Source of the DNA: Bacteroidaceae bacterium
Lineage (GTDB): Bacteria; Bacteroidota; Bacteroidia; Bacteroidales; Bacteroidaceae
DNA: 34,598 nucleotides
Direction of reading: 5' to 3'
NCBI GenBank assembly: GCA_017516265.1
Contig: JAFXDL010000096.1
Location: forward strand, 1 to 34,598
Shown here: positions 17,420 through 26,137 of the stretch, in pieces
Position numbering within the stretch: position 1 is the first letter of the stretch
Layout of the letters: the number at the start of each line of letters is the position of its first letter
Notes under the pieces: model-generated
Databases searched by the model: none
The model's input: only the letters and a program-made list of their open reading frames with translations
Told to the model about the DNA's origin: nothing
Translations under genes and position numbers: made by a program

Positions 17420-18991
17420 TCAGCCCTTATTCTTTGGATAGTCTATGCTGAAGTGCAATCCACGGCTTTCCTTACGTTCCATAGCTTGACGGGTGATAAG
17501 GTATCCCACGTTAATCATGTTACGCAACTCACACAGTTCCCGTGTAGCCTTACTGCTCTTGAACAAACGCTCTGTCTCTTCGTAAAGAATATCCAAGCGG
17601 TTCCATGCCCGGGTCAGACGGGTATTGCTACGCACTATACCAACATATGCCTCCATGATTTGGTTCACTTCCTTCATACTTTGGGTAATGAGCACACGTT
17701 CCTCATTGCTGATGGTTCCCTCGTCGTTCCATTCAGGTATATCCTCATTGAAATCATAACGATCAATAACGCCCAATGCATGTTTGGCTGCGGCATCTGC
17801 ATACACGACAGCTTCTATAAGTGAGTTGCTGGCCAAACGGTTACCTCCATGCAACCCCGTGCAAGAACATTCACCAATAGCGTATAGACGACGGATACTG
17901 CTCTGTCCGTCAAGGTCAACCACAATACCTCCACACAGATAATGGGCGGCCGGTGCTACTGGTATGTAGTCCTTGGTAATGTCAACACCTATACTCAGAC
18001 ATTTCTTGTATATGTTGGGGAAATGCTTCTTGGTTTCTTCAGGATCTTTATGAGTTACATCCAAATAGACATGCTCGTCACCTCGATGCTTCATTTCATT
18101 GTCAATCGCACGAGCCACAATATCACGCGGAGCCAACGACAAACGTGAGTCATACTTCTGCATAAACTCTTTACCATCCTTGGTTCGAAGTACTCCACCG
18201 TAACCACGCATGGCCTCAGTAATCAAGTAAGCCGGGCGGTCACCAGGATGATACAGTGCTGTAGGATGGAATTGGATGAACTCCATGTCTTTCACTGCTC
18301 CTTTGGCCCGGTACACCATAGCGATACCATCACCGGTAGCCACCAATGGATTGGTCGTCTGACGGTAAACGGCTTCACATCCGCCTGTTGCCATAATAGT
18401 CACCTTGGAAAGGAAAGTGTCAACCTCACCTGTCGCTTCGTTCAGTACATAAGCTCCATAACAACGGATTCCTTGTGTATAACGGGTGACAATGATTCCC
18501 ATATGATGCTGGGTGATGATTTCCACAGCAAAGAAGTTCGGAAATACCGTGATATTGGGATGCTGTTTTACGGCTTCAATAAGCGAAGTCTGTATTTCTG
18601 CTCCAGTATTATCTTTGTGGTGCAAAATACGGAATTCACTATGTCCTCCTTCTTTATGCAGGTCGAATGTACCGTCAGCTTTCTTGTCAAAATCAACTCC
18701 CCACTTAATCAATTCCTCTATCTGCGCTGGAGCACCACGTACAACCTTCTCTACCGCTTTGCGGTCATTGATGTGATCGCCCGCAATGAGGGTGTCCTCA
18801 ATATGTTTGTCAAAGTTGTCAACTGCAAGATTGGTAACCGAAGCAATACCTCCCTGTGCAAAATAGGTATTTGCCTCTTCCAACCCTGCTTTACAAATCA
18901 AGGCCACCGTACCCTTATGGGCAACTTTCAAGGCGAAGCTCATGCCTGCCAGACCCGAGCCAATAACTAAGAAATCATACTTTCTTACCAT
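17420..18991 (-). CDS. nadB: L-aspartate oxidase
   Basis: A 523-aa FAD-dependent enzyme that oxidises L-aspartate to iminoaspartate, the first step of de novo NAD synthesis. The N-terminal dinucleotide motif VIGSGLAGMS, the segments YFAQGGIAS and HKEGGHSEFRILHH, and the FAD/substrate motifs EFIQFHPTALY, CGGIVVD and GGNRLASNSLIEAVVYA are all in place. The C-terminal helical domain is complete. The start at 18991 (MVRKYDF) is preferred to 19015 because the Rossmann strand then begins at the usual distance. nadA and nadC are not in the window. The gene is divergent from the PH-domain gene. Confidence 0.96.
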   Translation of the reverse strand: MVRKYDFLVIGSGLAGMSFALKVAHKGTVALICKAGLEEANTYFAQGGIASVTNLAVDNFDKHIEDTLIAGDHINDRKAVEKVVRGAPAQIEELIKWGVDFDKKADGTFDLHKEGGHSEFRILHHKDNTGAEIQTSLIEAVKQHPNITVFPNFFAVEIITQHHMGIIVTRYTQGIRCYGAYVLNEATGEVDTFLSKVTIMATGGCEAVYRQTTNPLVATGDGIAMVYRAKGAVKDMEFIQFHPTALYHPGDRPAYLITEAMRGYGGVLRTKDGKEFMQKYDSRLSLAPRDIVARAIDNEMKHRGDEHVYLDVTHKDPEETKKHFPNIYKKCLSIGVDITKDYIPVAPAAHYLCGGIVVDLDGQSSIRRLYAIGECSCTGLHGGNRLASNSLIEAVVYADAAAKHALGVIDRYDFNEDIPEWNDEGTISNEERVLITQSMKEVNQIMEAYVGIVRSNTRLTRAWNRLDILYEETERLFKSSKATRELCELRNMINVGYLITRQAMERKESRGLHFSIDYPKNKG

Positions 18992-19008
18992 AAAACAGAT
19001 ATTTGGGA

Positions 19009-19024
19009 GCATCAAGTGATGCCT
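19009..19024. promoter_or_regulatory. small palindrome in the nadB leader
   Basis: GCATCA-AG-TGATGC is a perfect 6-bp inverted repeat about 20 bp before the nadB start and just after the predicted transcription start. It could be an operator or a leader hairpin. No regulator is recognised. Confidence 0.3.
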
Positions 19025-19044
19025 CTTCAGACTTAATTCTGCCG

Positions 19045-19052
19045 CAAAACTA
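19045..19052 (-). promoter_or_regulatory. -7 promoter element for nadB
   Basis: The minus strand reads TAGTTTTG, a full TAnnTTTG match, about 53 bp before the nadB start. The -33 position overlaps the -7 element of the divergent promoter, and no TTTG is found there. Confidence 0.45.
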
Positions 19053-19073
19053 CGAATAATCGGTGAAATGACG

Positions 19074-19081
19074 TATCTTTG
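19074..19081 (+). promoter_or_regulatory. -7 promoter element for the PH-domain/dacB pair
   Basis: TATCTTTG matches the -7 consensus and lies 18 bp before the ATG at 19100, giving a leader of about 10-12 nt. No clear -33 TTTG is present. Confidence 0.5.
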
Positions 19082-19099
19082 CAGCCAAAAATCTTATTT

Positions 19100-19492
19100 A
19101 TGAACCGAATATTTCATGCCCGTGTGCCATGGTACACGCTTTTTTTCCTTATTTTACTCGCAGGAATAACCATTTGGGCCTATTGGGAACACTCGGGAGT
19201 ACTCGCAGCCACCGCCCTATTGCTAATGGTCATCCTCATTGAACGTACCATACATACCACCTACACCATCACCACCGACGGGGAATTGAAGATTCATCGG
19301 GGGCGCTTCACAAAAGACGTCACTATCCGTCTGACGGACATACAACGCATTGAATCTATACATTGCGTCCGCATCGGTTCCATGTGCTTAAGAAAATACC
19401 TCCTCATCCATCATGCCGATAAAAAAGTTCTTTCACTGATACCCTCCCATGAGGAAGAATTCGTAAAATGTATCAAACATTACAGAAAATGA
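19100..19492 (+). CDS. bacterial PH domain-containing membrane protein
   Basis: A 130-aa protein with two N-terminal membrane segments (about residues 10-28 and 33-50, VPWYTLFFLILLAGITIWAY and LAATALLLMVILI) followed by a bacterial PH-like domain (TYTITTDGELKIHRGRFTKDVTIRLTDIQRIESI). This is the YdbS/bPH2-type layout. The function is unknown. The ATG at 19100 is preferred because the -7 element ends just upstream. Its stop codon overlaps the dacB start in an ATGA arrangement, which indicates translational coupling with the peptidoglycan enzyme. Confidence 0.8.
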   Translation: MNRIFHARVPWYTLFFLILLAGITIWAYWEHSGVLAATALLLMVILIERTIHTTYTITTDGELKIHRGRFTKDVTIRLTDIQRIESIHCVRIGSMCLRKYLLIHHADKKVLSLIPSHEEEFVKCIKHYRK

Positions 19493-20694
19493 AACAAAGA
19501 CTTTTCTTTCTGCTTTTGACAGTCCTGTTATTTCCCCAATTTATGGGTGCAACAAATTCATCTGAGACTCTCCCTCTCTGCAACCGTTTGGATACACTAT
19601 TGACTGACACATTATTAGCACGGTCAGAGGTTGGACTCATCGTGTACGACCTCACGGATGACACTTTGCTTTATAGCCACCAAGCTGACAAGCTCTACCG
19701 TCCGGCATCCATACAGAAGGTAATGACTGCTGTCACTGCACTGAAGCAATTGGGCCCAGACCACACCTTCAATACGACCCTCTACCATACAGGACACATT
19801 ACGGCAGACAGTCTTCTGCAAGGCAATCTCTACATTGTAGGCGGATTTGACCCACTTGTCAACCGACTGGATATAGAAGCTTTCGCACAAGCCGTACGCC
19901 ACGCAGGCATACGCCACATTGATGGCAAACTCATCGGCAATGCATCACTGAAAGATTCATTAAAATGGGGAAGTGGATGGTGTTGGGATGATAGGATGCC
20001 TATCTTAACCCCTTTGCTGAGCGAACGTACGGATAGCTTTCTCGTTCACCTCCGTCGTTCCATATCGGCACAAGGAATCACTCTGAGCGATACCATTGAT
20101 ACACTCGTAGCACAAGCTCCCGATTCCATACTCCACCAGATAGCAGTCAGTCGTCGGCCATTGACACAAATTATGGACCGCATGATGAAGAAGAGTGACA
20201 ATCTACATGCTGAAGCCGTTTTCTATCAATTGGCTGCTGCACAGGCCAAACGACCTTACGCCACTGCAAGCGACGGAGCCAAAATGATACACAAACTCAT
20301 CAAAGAGGTAGGACACCAACCTTCCCACTACCGAATGGCCGACGGCAGTGGTGTATCGCTATACAATTATTTATCGCCCAGATTGATGATGGATGTCTTG
20401 AAATATGCATACCGGCATACCGAGATTTTCCGGCCACTGTACCTGTCGTTACCTATAGCCGGTATAGATGGGACTTTGAAAAACCGCATGAAGAAAACAG
20501 CCGCATACCGACGGGTACGTGCCAAGACTGGGACACTGACCGGTGTCATATCCCTAGCCGGATATGCAGAAACGGCCAACAAGCATACACTAGCTTTCGT
20601 CATCATCAACCAAAACACCCTGCAACCCCGCCAAGCACGTGCTTGGCAGGACAAGGTCTGCGAGGCTATATGTCTTACAGGCTCTCAGGATTAA
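19489..20694 (+). CDS. dacB: D-alanyl-D-alanine carboxypeptidase/endopeptidase, PBP4 type
   Basis: A 401-aa class C penicillin-binding protein (peptidase S13) that trims the terminal D-Ala of stem peptides or cleaves DD-crosslinks in the periplasm. It has a signal peptide (MKQRLFFLLLTVLLFPQFMGA) and the three active-site motifs: SIQK (S74-K77, nucleophile), SDN (236-238) and KTG (346-348). The ATG at 19489 overlaps the previous stop codon by the ATGA pattern, so it is chosen over a start at 19468. The last 20 bp overlap the 3' end of the oppositely oriented GH78 fusion gene. Confidence 0.93.
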   Translation: MKQRLFFLLLTVLLFPQFMGATNSSETLPLCNRLDTLLTDTLLARSEVGLIVYDLTDDTLLYSHQADKLYRPASIQKVMTAVTALKQLGPDHTFNTTLYHTGHITADSLLQGNLYIVGGFDPLVNRLDIEAFAQAVRHAGIRHIDGKLIGNASLKDSLKWGSGWCWDDRMPILTPLLSERTDSFLVHLRRSISAQGITLSDTIDTLVAQAPDSILHQIAVSRRPLTQIMDRMMKKSDNLHAEAVFYQLAAAQAKRPYATASDGAKMIHKLIKEVGHQPSHYRMADGSGVSLYNYLSPRLMMDVLKYAYRHTEIFRPLYLSLPIAGIDGTLKNRMKKTAAYRRVRAKTGTLTGVISLAGYAETANKHTLAFVIINQNTLQPRQARAWQDKVCEAICLTGSQD

Positions 20695-23600
20695 TCTTTA
20701 CATACTTGATTCGCTGACGACGCCACGTATAGACCGCATGCAACGCACCATCCCGTCCTTGAATAATAGACGGATAGGAATATTGGCGGACAGGACTGTT
20801 TTCTAAACAGACAACATGCTCCCACTGCTGACCATCCATTGAACAAGCTATATCCACAGGAGTACGCACTCCTTTGGGAGTAGAGGGTATGGTATAGAAA
20901 TTATTATAGATAAGGTAATGCCGGCCGTCAGTGGCAGTCACGGCATCCACACCCGAATTGTTTTGAGGCAAATTCTTCATCAACGTCACCTTACTCCATG
21001 TCTCACCGTTGTCATCACTATACGTTGTTGCCATATATCCATTACGCGTACGGGCCAAAGCTTGCAAACGGCCATCTGCCAACTTCAAGATAGCAGGTTG
21101 GATAGTAATAAGAGGTTTCAGTTTCGTGGAATCCCCAGAAAGTCCATCGGGAGTCACATCCTGCGTATGCAATGCCAGTTCAGCAGGAACAGGTCCCACC
21201 ATACGCCACGTCTTACCCCAATCATCCGAGATTTCGAAATGCAGTTTCCAACCACCGACCTCTGTGCTTGACGGACAAATCATCTTGCCATCCACAACCA
21301 CAGGTTTGTTCTTGATTGGTCCCAAAAAGCCTTTGGGCAGAGCTTCAGGTTTCGACCAACTCTTACCATTGTTCTTCGAGCGGATAACCCATCCAGTCCA
21401 ATCGGCCACCGAAGAACCTATCTTATAGAACAGAAGCAATTCTCCTTGGGGAGTCTCGAACAACACAGGATTCCAGCAAGCTTTGCGCTCCATACCCTGT
21501 TGAATCTCTTCTTCACTGAAAGCAGAACGGGTACGTTCACTGAATATACCATCCGCCACCTGTTGCGGAGCCTGCCATTCACTCTTTCCTTTTGGTTTTC
21601 GACTGGTCCAGATGCATACATCCGGATTACGTTCTTTGGTTCCTCCGAAATAGGCAACTAGGAGGTCACCATTCTTCAGTTCCACGATAGATGCACTATG
21701 GCACTCTGGGAATGAAGCTTTTTCATACAAAAATTGATTCTCAACCACAGCCGGATGGACAGTCGGTAAAGAACCTTCAAAATGATAGGTTCCTGAACCG
21801 ATTTTCCGTTCACTACCATCAGGCAGCACCACCGTCGCCGTCGTGTTACACGGTACTGTTACCTTCCAAGCATACTTCATCACCGTCTTTGTCCAATGGC
21901 TGACAACTTTGCCATAAGGGGTTTCATAGGATACGTTGGCAAAACTGAGGTCTGGGACATCAAAGGCCGGAGCAAGGCGGATGTGTTTGAATCCCTCTTC
22001 TTCGGGACGGATTCCACCTACACATTCATACATCCATGTAATCAAGTCACCAAGTAACATCACGTGATTGGCACTATTCATCGACGGGTCTGCCTTGTCA
22101 CCATTCCACAATTCCCAAATGGTGGTAGCACCATTTTCCACCATATACCCCCATGAAGGATAATAATTGGCCGAAGCCAATGCAAAAGCGACATCTGCCC
22201 GTCCTCGCTTGCTCAATTCCGTCATTAACCATTGTACTCCAATCACTCCACACGAAATGGCAGGAATACAGTTGGGAGCAGGCATCAATCGTGCCAATAC
22301 ATGACGGAATACGGCATCCTCATATTCAAGAGGGACTATGCCGAAAGCCAATGGTAACAGATTTGCTGTCACCGTGTTGTTATCATAATAGATACTATCC
22401 GGATAAAGAATGTGGTCAGGTCGTGGTGAGGTTCCTTTCTTCACCGTCAGAAACTTTTGGTTGAAAGCCTCTACTACCCATTCACGACGCTCTTCCCACT
22501 TATCTGCCTCAGCTTTATTTCCTAGCAAACGGGCAAACTTCGCCATCAACTGTAATTGCCCGACATAATAAGCCGATGCAATCAGGACACCATCAGTCTT
22601 GCGGGCAGGGTCTTGACTGTGCACCAGATTCAATTTCTCGGGCGGAACACACCAGTCACCATACTTGTCCTTCGTTATGAGATTACCCCGCATAGATTCG
22701 CTCCAAAGGAAATCTGTCCATTTACAAAGAGAAGGATAGCTTCGCAAGATGGGTTCCAGATTACCATACTGAGTGTACAACATGTCACAGACAAAAGGCA
22801 ACGCTGCAGGCCAGGTGACATCTCCCGTATAATAATTCCAATAAGCCGGTGCTACATCCGGAATGAGCCCGTCCGACCGTTGCGATTCGCAGATGTCATT
22901 CATCCATTTGGCATAGAGCCGTTCGTTACCAAAGATATAACTTTCTCCTAACGCTCCACGTGTACGGTCTCCCAACCAAGGCTGACGTTCGTTTCGTTGG
23001 GGACAATCAATAGGCATCCCTTTATAATTTCCTAATATACCCCAATATGCATTGCGATAAATGCGGTTCACCAAGGTATCGCTACATTCAAAGGAACCCG
23101 TCACCTCCATCTCGTCCGAAACCACTTCACCGACAAAATCTTCCAAAGAAGCTTCAGTCAACCCCGTGACTTCAACATATCGGAATCCATGAGTCACAAA
23201 CCGAGGAGCCCATGAACAGCCATCTTCACGACCATTACATACATATATATCGGTAACCTTGGCATCACGCAAATTGTCCATATAGAGCGAACCGTCCGCC
23301 TGCAGACGCTCTGCAAAACGCAACTGGATAGAGTCACCCACAGCATGTCCCTTCAGATTCTCAAGACGCAACCATCCCACCATATTCTGCCCCATATCCA
23401 ATACCAAGGATTCTCCATGCGGTTTCATTGACACAGGCACTATTCGTTTCAATACCTTCATGGCTGGCATCATCTGCGCACGCAATGTACCATCAGGAAC
23501 GCTCACACGTTGGGCTGGTTGCCAAGTACTATCGTCGTATCCTGGGCATGTCCACTCGCCCAGTTCCTTGCGGGCATCATACTCTTCACCATCATATTCA

Positions 23601-24523
23601 TTATTGGAACGGATAGGTCCATCGGCCGTCAGTTTCCACGTGCGGTCATCGGTAACCACAACTTGACGACCACCTCCCTCAAACTCTATTATCAGATTGG
23701 CACGCACTTTCGGATAACCAAAATTAGGTGCCTTATAAGGTTTGAAATTCTGACGCATGTGATAAAACCGCCCATTTCCTAACGTCACTCCAATGGCGTT
23801 GGCCGAATCAGTCAAAAGGTCTGTCACATCATATGTATTATATAGAAGGGTCTTACGATAATCCGTCGGTGCTGGTGTCAACACATCGTTGCCCACCTTG
23901 GCACCATTGATATAGGCTTCATAAAGTCCCAACCCACAGATGTGCAGAGTAGCCTGTTTCACGGATTTTCCTGTCACAAACTCATGGCGCACATAACGTG
24001 CTCCCAAACGACTCCATTGAGTCTCACTCTCCCAAGGCATAGCTTTGTCTAGCCCTATCCAGCGCCCGCGCCAATGATTCTCAATGAAAAGTCCCATACT
24101 CCACGAGGCAGGTTCACTCCAAGCCGTCTCACCAACCGTTGTTCCCAGTTGTACTTTCCAATAGCAGCGTTGGTTATCCTTCAACTCCTTACCGGCATAA
24201 GGCACCCATATAGATTGCTCATCCGAAACCACCCCTGAATCCCAAATATCTCCCTTATCTTCAGCTAGTTTCTCGGGAGTAGATGCCACCAATATACGAT
24301 AACTCTGCTGCATCACATTCTTCTCTGCCGACCTTATTTTCCAACTGAGTCGTGGTTGACGGACATCCAATCCCATTGGATTCGTCAGGTTCTCCACCCG
24401 CAAATCATCAACAAATACCGCAGGTACTTTAGGCTTACGCGCAAAGGCCCCCATACCACCTATCATCATAAGTAAAAGGGCACAATACAACCCTATAAAA
24501 TGTCTTGTCAGTCTGTGTTTCAT
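20675..24523 (-). CDS. GH78 alpha-L-rhamnosidase fused to sialidase-like BNR propeller
   Basis: A 1282-aa secreted enzyme with signal peptide MKHRLTRHFIGLYCALLLMM. Residues about 30-450 carry the N-terminal beta-sandwich modules of bacterial rhamnosidases (VDDLRVENLTNPMGLDVRQPRLSW is typical). The (alpha/alpha)6 barrel follows, with DCPQRNERQPWLGDR (about 506-520, Glu 512 as likely acid) and GATTIWELWNG (Glu 804 as likely base). From about 929 on a second domain begins, ASFPECHSASIVELKNGDLLVAYFGG, with Asp boxes SKNNGKSW, SDDWGKTW, SDDNGETW and SMDGQQW: a six-bladed propeller of the BNR_2/sialidase-like type. The start at 24523 fits the promoter; an upstream ATG at 24571 would precede transcription. 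Two chemistries on one polypeptide suggest a branched rhamnose-containing glycan. The specificity of the propeller is unknown. Confidence 0.9.
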   Translation of the reverse strand: MKHRLTRHFIGLYCALLLMMIGGMGAFARKPKVPAVFVDDLRVENLTNPMGLDVRQPRLSWKIRSAEKNVMQQSYRILVASTPEKLAEDKGDIWDSGVVSDEQSIWVPYAGKELKDNQRCYWKVQLGTTVGETAWSEPASWSMGLFIENHWRGRWIGLDKAMPWESETQWSRLGARYVRHEFVTGKSVKQATLHICGLGLYEAYINGAKVGNDVLTPAPTDYRKTLLYNTYDVTDLLTDSANAIGVTLGNGRFYHMRQNFKPYKAPNFGYPKVRANLIIEFEGGGRQVVVTDDRTWKLTADGPIRSNNEYDGEEYDARKELGEWTCPGYDDSTWQPAQRVSVPDGTLRAQMMPAMKVLKRIVPVSMKPHGESLVLDMGQNMVGWLRLENLKGHAVGDSIQLRFAERLQADGSLYMDNLRDAKVTDIYVCNGREDGCSWAPRFVTHGFRYVEVTGLTEASLEDFVGEVVSDEMEVTGSFECSDTLVNRIYRNAYWGILGNYKGMPIDCPQRNERQPWLGDRTRGALGESYIFGNERLYAKWMNDICESQRSDGLIPDVAPAYWNYYTGDVTWPAALPFVCDMLYTQYGNLEPILRSYPSLCKWTDFLWSESMRGNLITKDKYGDWCVPPEKLNLVHSQDPARKTDGVLIASAYYVGQLQLMAKFARLLGNKAEADKWEERREWVVEAFNQKFLTVKKGTSPRPDHILYPDSIYYDNNTVTANLLPLAFGIVPLEYEDAVFRHVLARLMPAPNCIPAISCGVIGVQWLMTELSKRGRADVAFALASANYYPSWGYMVENGATTIWELWNGDKADPSMNSANHVMLLGDLITWMYECVGGIRPEEEGFKHIRLAPAFDVPDLSFANVSYETPYGKVVSHWTKTVMKYAWKVTVPCNTTATVVLPDGSERKIGSGTYHFEGSLPTVHPAVVENQFLYEKASFPECHSASIVELKNGDLLVAYFGGTKERNPDVCIWTSRKPKGKSEWQAPQQVADGIFSERTRSAFSEEEIQQGMERKACWNPVLFETPQGELLLFYKIGSSVADWTGWVIRSKNNGKSWSKPEALPKGFLGPIKNKPVVVDGKMICPSSTEVGGWKLHFEISDDWGKTWRMVGPVPAELALHTQDVTPDGLSGDSTKLKPLITIQPAILKLADGRLQALARTRNGYMATTYSDDNGETWSKVTLMKNLPQNNSGVDAVTATDGRHYLIYNNFYTIPSTPKGVRTPVDIACSMDGQQWEHVVCLENSPVRQYSYPSIIQGRDGALHAVYTWRRQRIKYVKINPESL

Positions 24524-24558
24524 GAAATTCTTATTTATTCGTTCACAATATACATGGG

Positions 24559-24589
24559 CAAATGTAGCCATTTTTATTTAATTGACAAA
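24559..24589 (-). promoter_or_regulatory. consensus Bacteroides promoter for the GH78 fusion gene
   Basis: On the minus strand, TTTG (24586-24589) is followed after exactly 19 bp by TACATTTG (24559-24566), a full match to the Bacteroides -33/-7 consensus. It gives a leader of about 30 nt and supports the start at 24523. Confidence 0.75.
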
Positions 24590-24598
24590 GAAAATGGT

Positions 24599-24642
24599 CA
24601 AAAGAAAAAAGGGGAGTATCAGCCTTTTATCAGCCCCCCCTT
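24599..24642 (-). terminator. Rho-independent terminator after the sialidase-like gene
   Basis: On the minus strand a hairpin with stem AAGGGG/CCCCTT (24609-24614 with 24637-24642) is followed by a tract TTTTTTCTTTT. It lies about 50 bp past the stop of the sialidase-like gene and just above the promoter of the GH78 gene, separating two transcription units. Confidence 0.65.
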
Positions 24643-24692
24643 CTCCATTAACTACATCTTACATTTATAAAAACACTTCAATGCTTCCCTTA

Positions 24693-26114
24693 TTACTTAA
24701 GGGATATCTTCCTTACCAATATCCCATTTACAGTTCTCACACGCACAATATATATGCCCATTGGAATTTCTGTCAAATTCCACGAAGCGAACCTCCCTTG
24801 TGCTTTAAAATTGGCCACACAACCACCTGCTACATTATATATACCAACATGCATAGCTTGCGATTTCGGCAGTATCACATTCAACACCTTTTTGTCCGTA
24901 ACATAGACAGACTCACCTTCCTGTTTCATGGTTGATATAGATTCTGCATTCATTTGTATAGAAGCAAGTGGCACACGTGTATATTCCACATCCTCCTTAT
25001 TCGTTGCATAAGCCACATAAAGATATTCTCCTGCTATCATTGATTTAGGATAGCTATAACAAGCTCGTTTAGCTGTCCCTTCATAACGCTGTGGTTGAAG
25101 ATCACTTCCACCAGCCCGCAGCAACCATGCTTTATCAAAATGGTTTCCATCTTTACTCAGAGTCAAAGCTAAAGGAATACGCGTTTTGTTATTCACAGGA
25201 TTGCTTGCTGTATAAACAGTACCATCAGGCAAATTACCGGCACTTTGTTTAGACCGCGAATCTGGAAAATCTGTCACAACAGCCTTGCTCCACGTTTCAC
25301 CTCGATCACTACTTGTTGCAGCCATCTTCTTATAAGTACTTTTCTGATCACGAAAAACCATAACCAACGTTCCGTCAGCTTTCTGATAAAGGCTAGGTTC
25401 CAATTCACGGGATTGATCACCATTTGCAGTATAGGTGAACGAACCTTTTTTCCATCCACTCACTCCCAAAGGATCATCTGTATAGATTGGATATACCTTC
25501 AACCCAGGCTGGAAGTGAGCCGAATTCACAATACGCCCATCCGGCAAGACATGCGGGTCTTGCTCAAAGACAGCATTCATGGTGGTACCATCTGCCATCT
25601 TCACATCAGCAGGCTGACTCCAGTTCATTCCATCTTCACTGGTAATATATCGGGTATATCCTCCTTTGGGACTAAGCCCTCCAGGCCAAGTGTTGATGTA
25701 GGCAACCAGAATATTCTCCGTAGCCAACCACCCACCAGAAGAACAATAACCATTCTCCAAAGTTTCAGCCAATACCATAGGGGCTGTCCAAGTTTTTCCT
25801 CCATCGGTACTACGGCTATAAGCGACCCATGTATCAACAGCATCCTCATCTTTGGCCGAACTCTGCCACATACAATAAAGATTCCCTTTGAAGGATGTCA
25901 TTACTACTCCATTACTGAACTTATCTGTAGTTTCAGTAGGAGCAAATATAGTGACCGTTTCTGTACCCTCTGCATAATCAAGCCCTAAGGTTTCGGATTT
26001 CGTTTCATCATACAATCCTGTCGCAATAGTAAAAGGCACTTCTTCAGCCTCCAAACAAGTAAATATACCCAAAAGGCACAGAGTTACTATCTTTGTTCTC
26101 AAACTCAATTTCAT
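24693..26114 (-). CDS. sialidase-like beta-propeller protein with C-terminal sorting-like domain
   Basis: A 473-aa exported protein (signal MKLSLRTKIVTLCLLGIFTCLEA). Asp boxes STDGGKTW, SEDGMNW and SSDRGETW occur at regular distances in residues about 95-300, with the segment FEQDPHVLPDGRIVNSAHF, typical of BNR/sialidase-like six-bladed propellers. Whether it cleaves sialic acid or another terminal sugar is open; canonical sialidases have an Arg triad and FRIP motif, and I see no FRIP. The last 70 residues (MHVGIYNVAGGCVANFKAQG ... MGIYIVRVRTVNGILVRKISLK) look like a type IX secretion C-terminal domain. It is the last gene of the susCD operon, 23 bp after the lipoprotein gene. Confidence 0.75.
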   Translation of the reverse strand: MKLSLRTKIVTLCLLGIFTCLEAEEVPFTIATGLYDETKSETLGLDYAEGTETVTIFAPTETTDKFSNGVVMTSFKGNLYCMWQSSAKDEDAVDTWVAYSRSTDGGKTWTAPMVLAETLENGYCSSGGWLATENILVAYINTWPGGLSPKGGYTRYITSEDGMNWSQPADVKMADGTTMNAVFEQDPHVLPDGRIVNSAHFQPGLKVYPIYTDDPLGVSGWKKGSFTYTANGDQSRELEPSLYQKADGTLVMVFRDQKSTYKKMAATSSDRGETWSKAVVTDFPDSRSKQSAGNLPDGTVYTASNPVNNKTRIPLALTLSKDGNHFDKAWLLRAGGSDLQPQRYEGTAKRACYSYPKSMIAGEYLYVAYATNKEDVEYTRVPLASIQMNAESISTMKQEGESVYVTDKKVLNVILPKSQAMHVGIYNVAGGCVANFKAQGRFASWNLTEIPMGIYIVRVRTVNGILVRKISLK

Positions 26115-26137
26115 TTTTTAGCTATTTTCTACTCTTA

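Noticed and set aside
18248-18970. 240-codon open frame on the plus strand
   Set aside because: It is antisense to nadB and Cys/His-rich in a random way.
24524-24571. Upstream start of the GH78 fusion gene at 24571
   Set aside because: The consensus promoter at 24559-24589 overlaps it, so the codon would precede the transcript; the ATG at 24523 starts a clean signal peptide.
25245-25988. 247-codon open frame on the plus strand
   Set aside because: It is antisense to the sialidase-like gene, with no start context and no recognisable domain.
20675-26114. Sialic acid utilisation locus
   Set aside because: Two sialidase-like propellers are present, but no nanA, nanE, nanT or acetylesterase is seen and the companion enzyme is a rhamnosidase.
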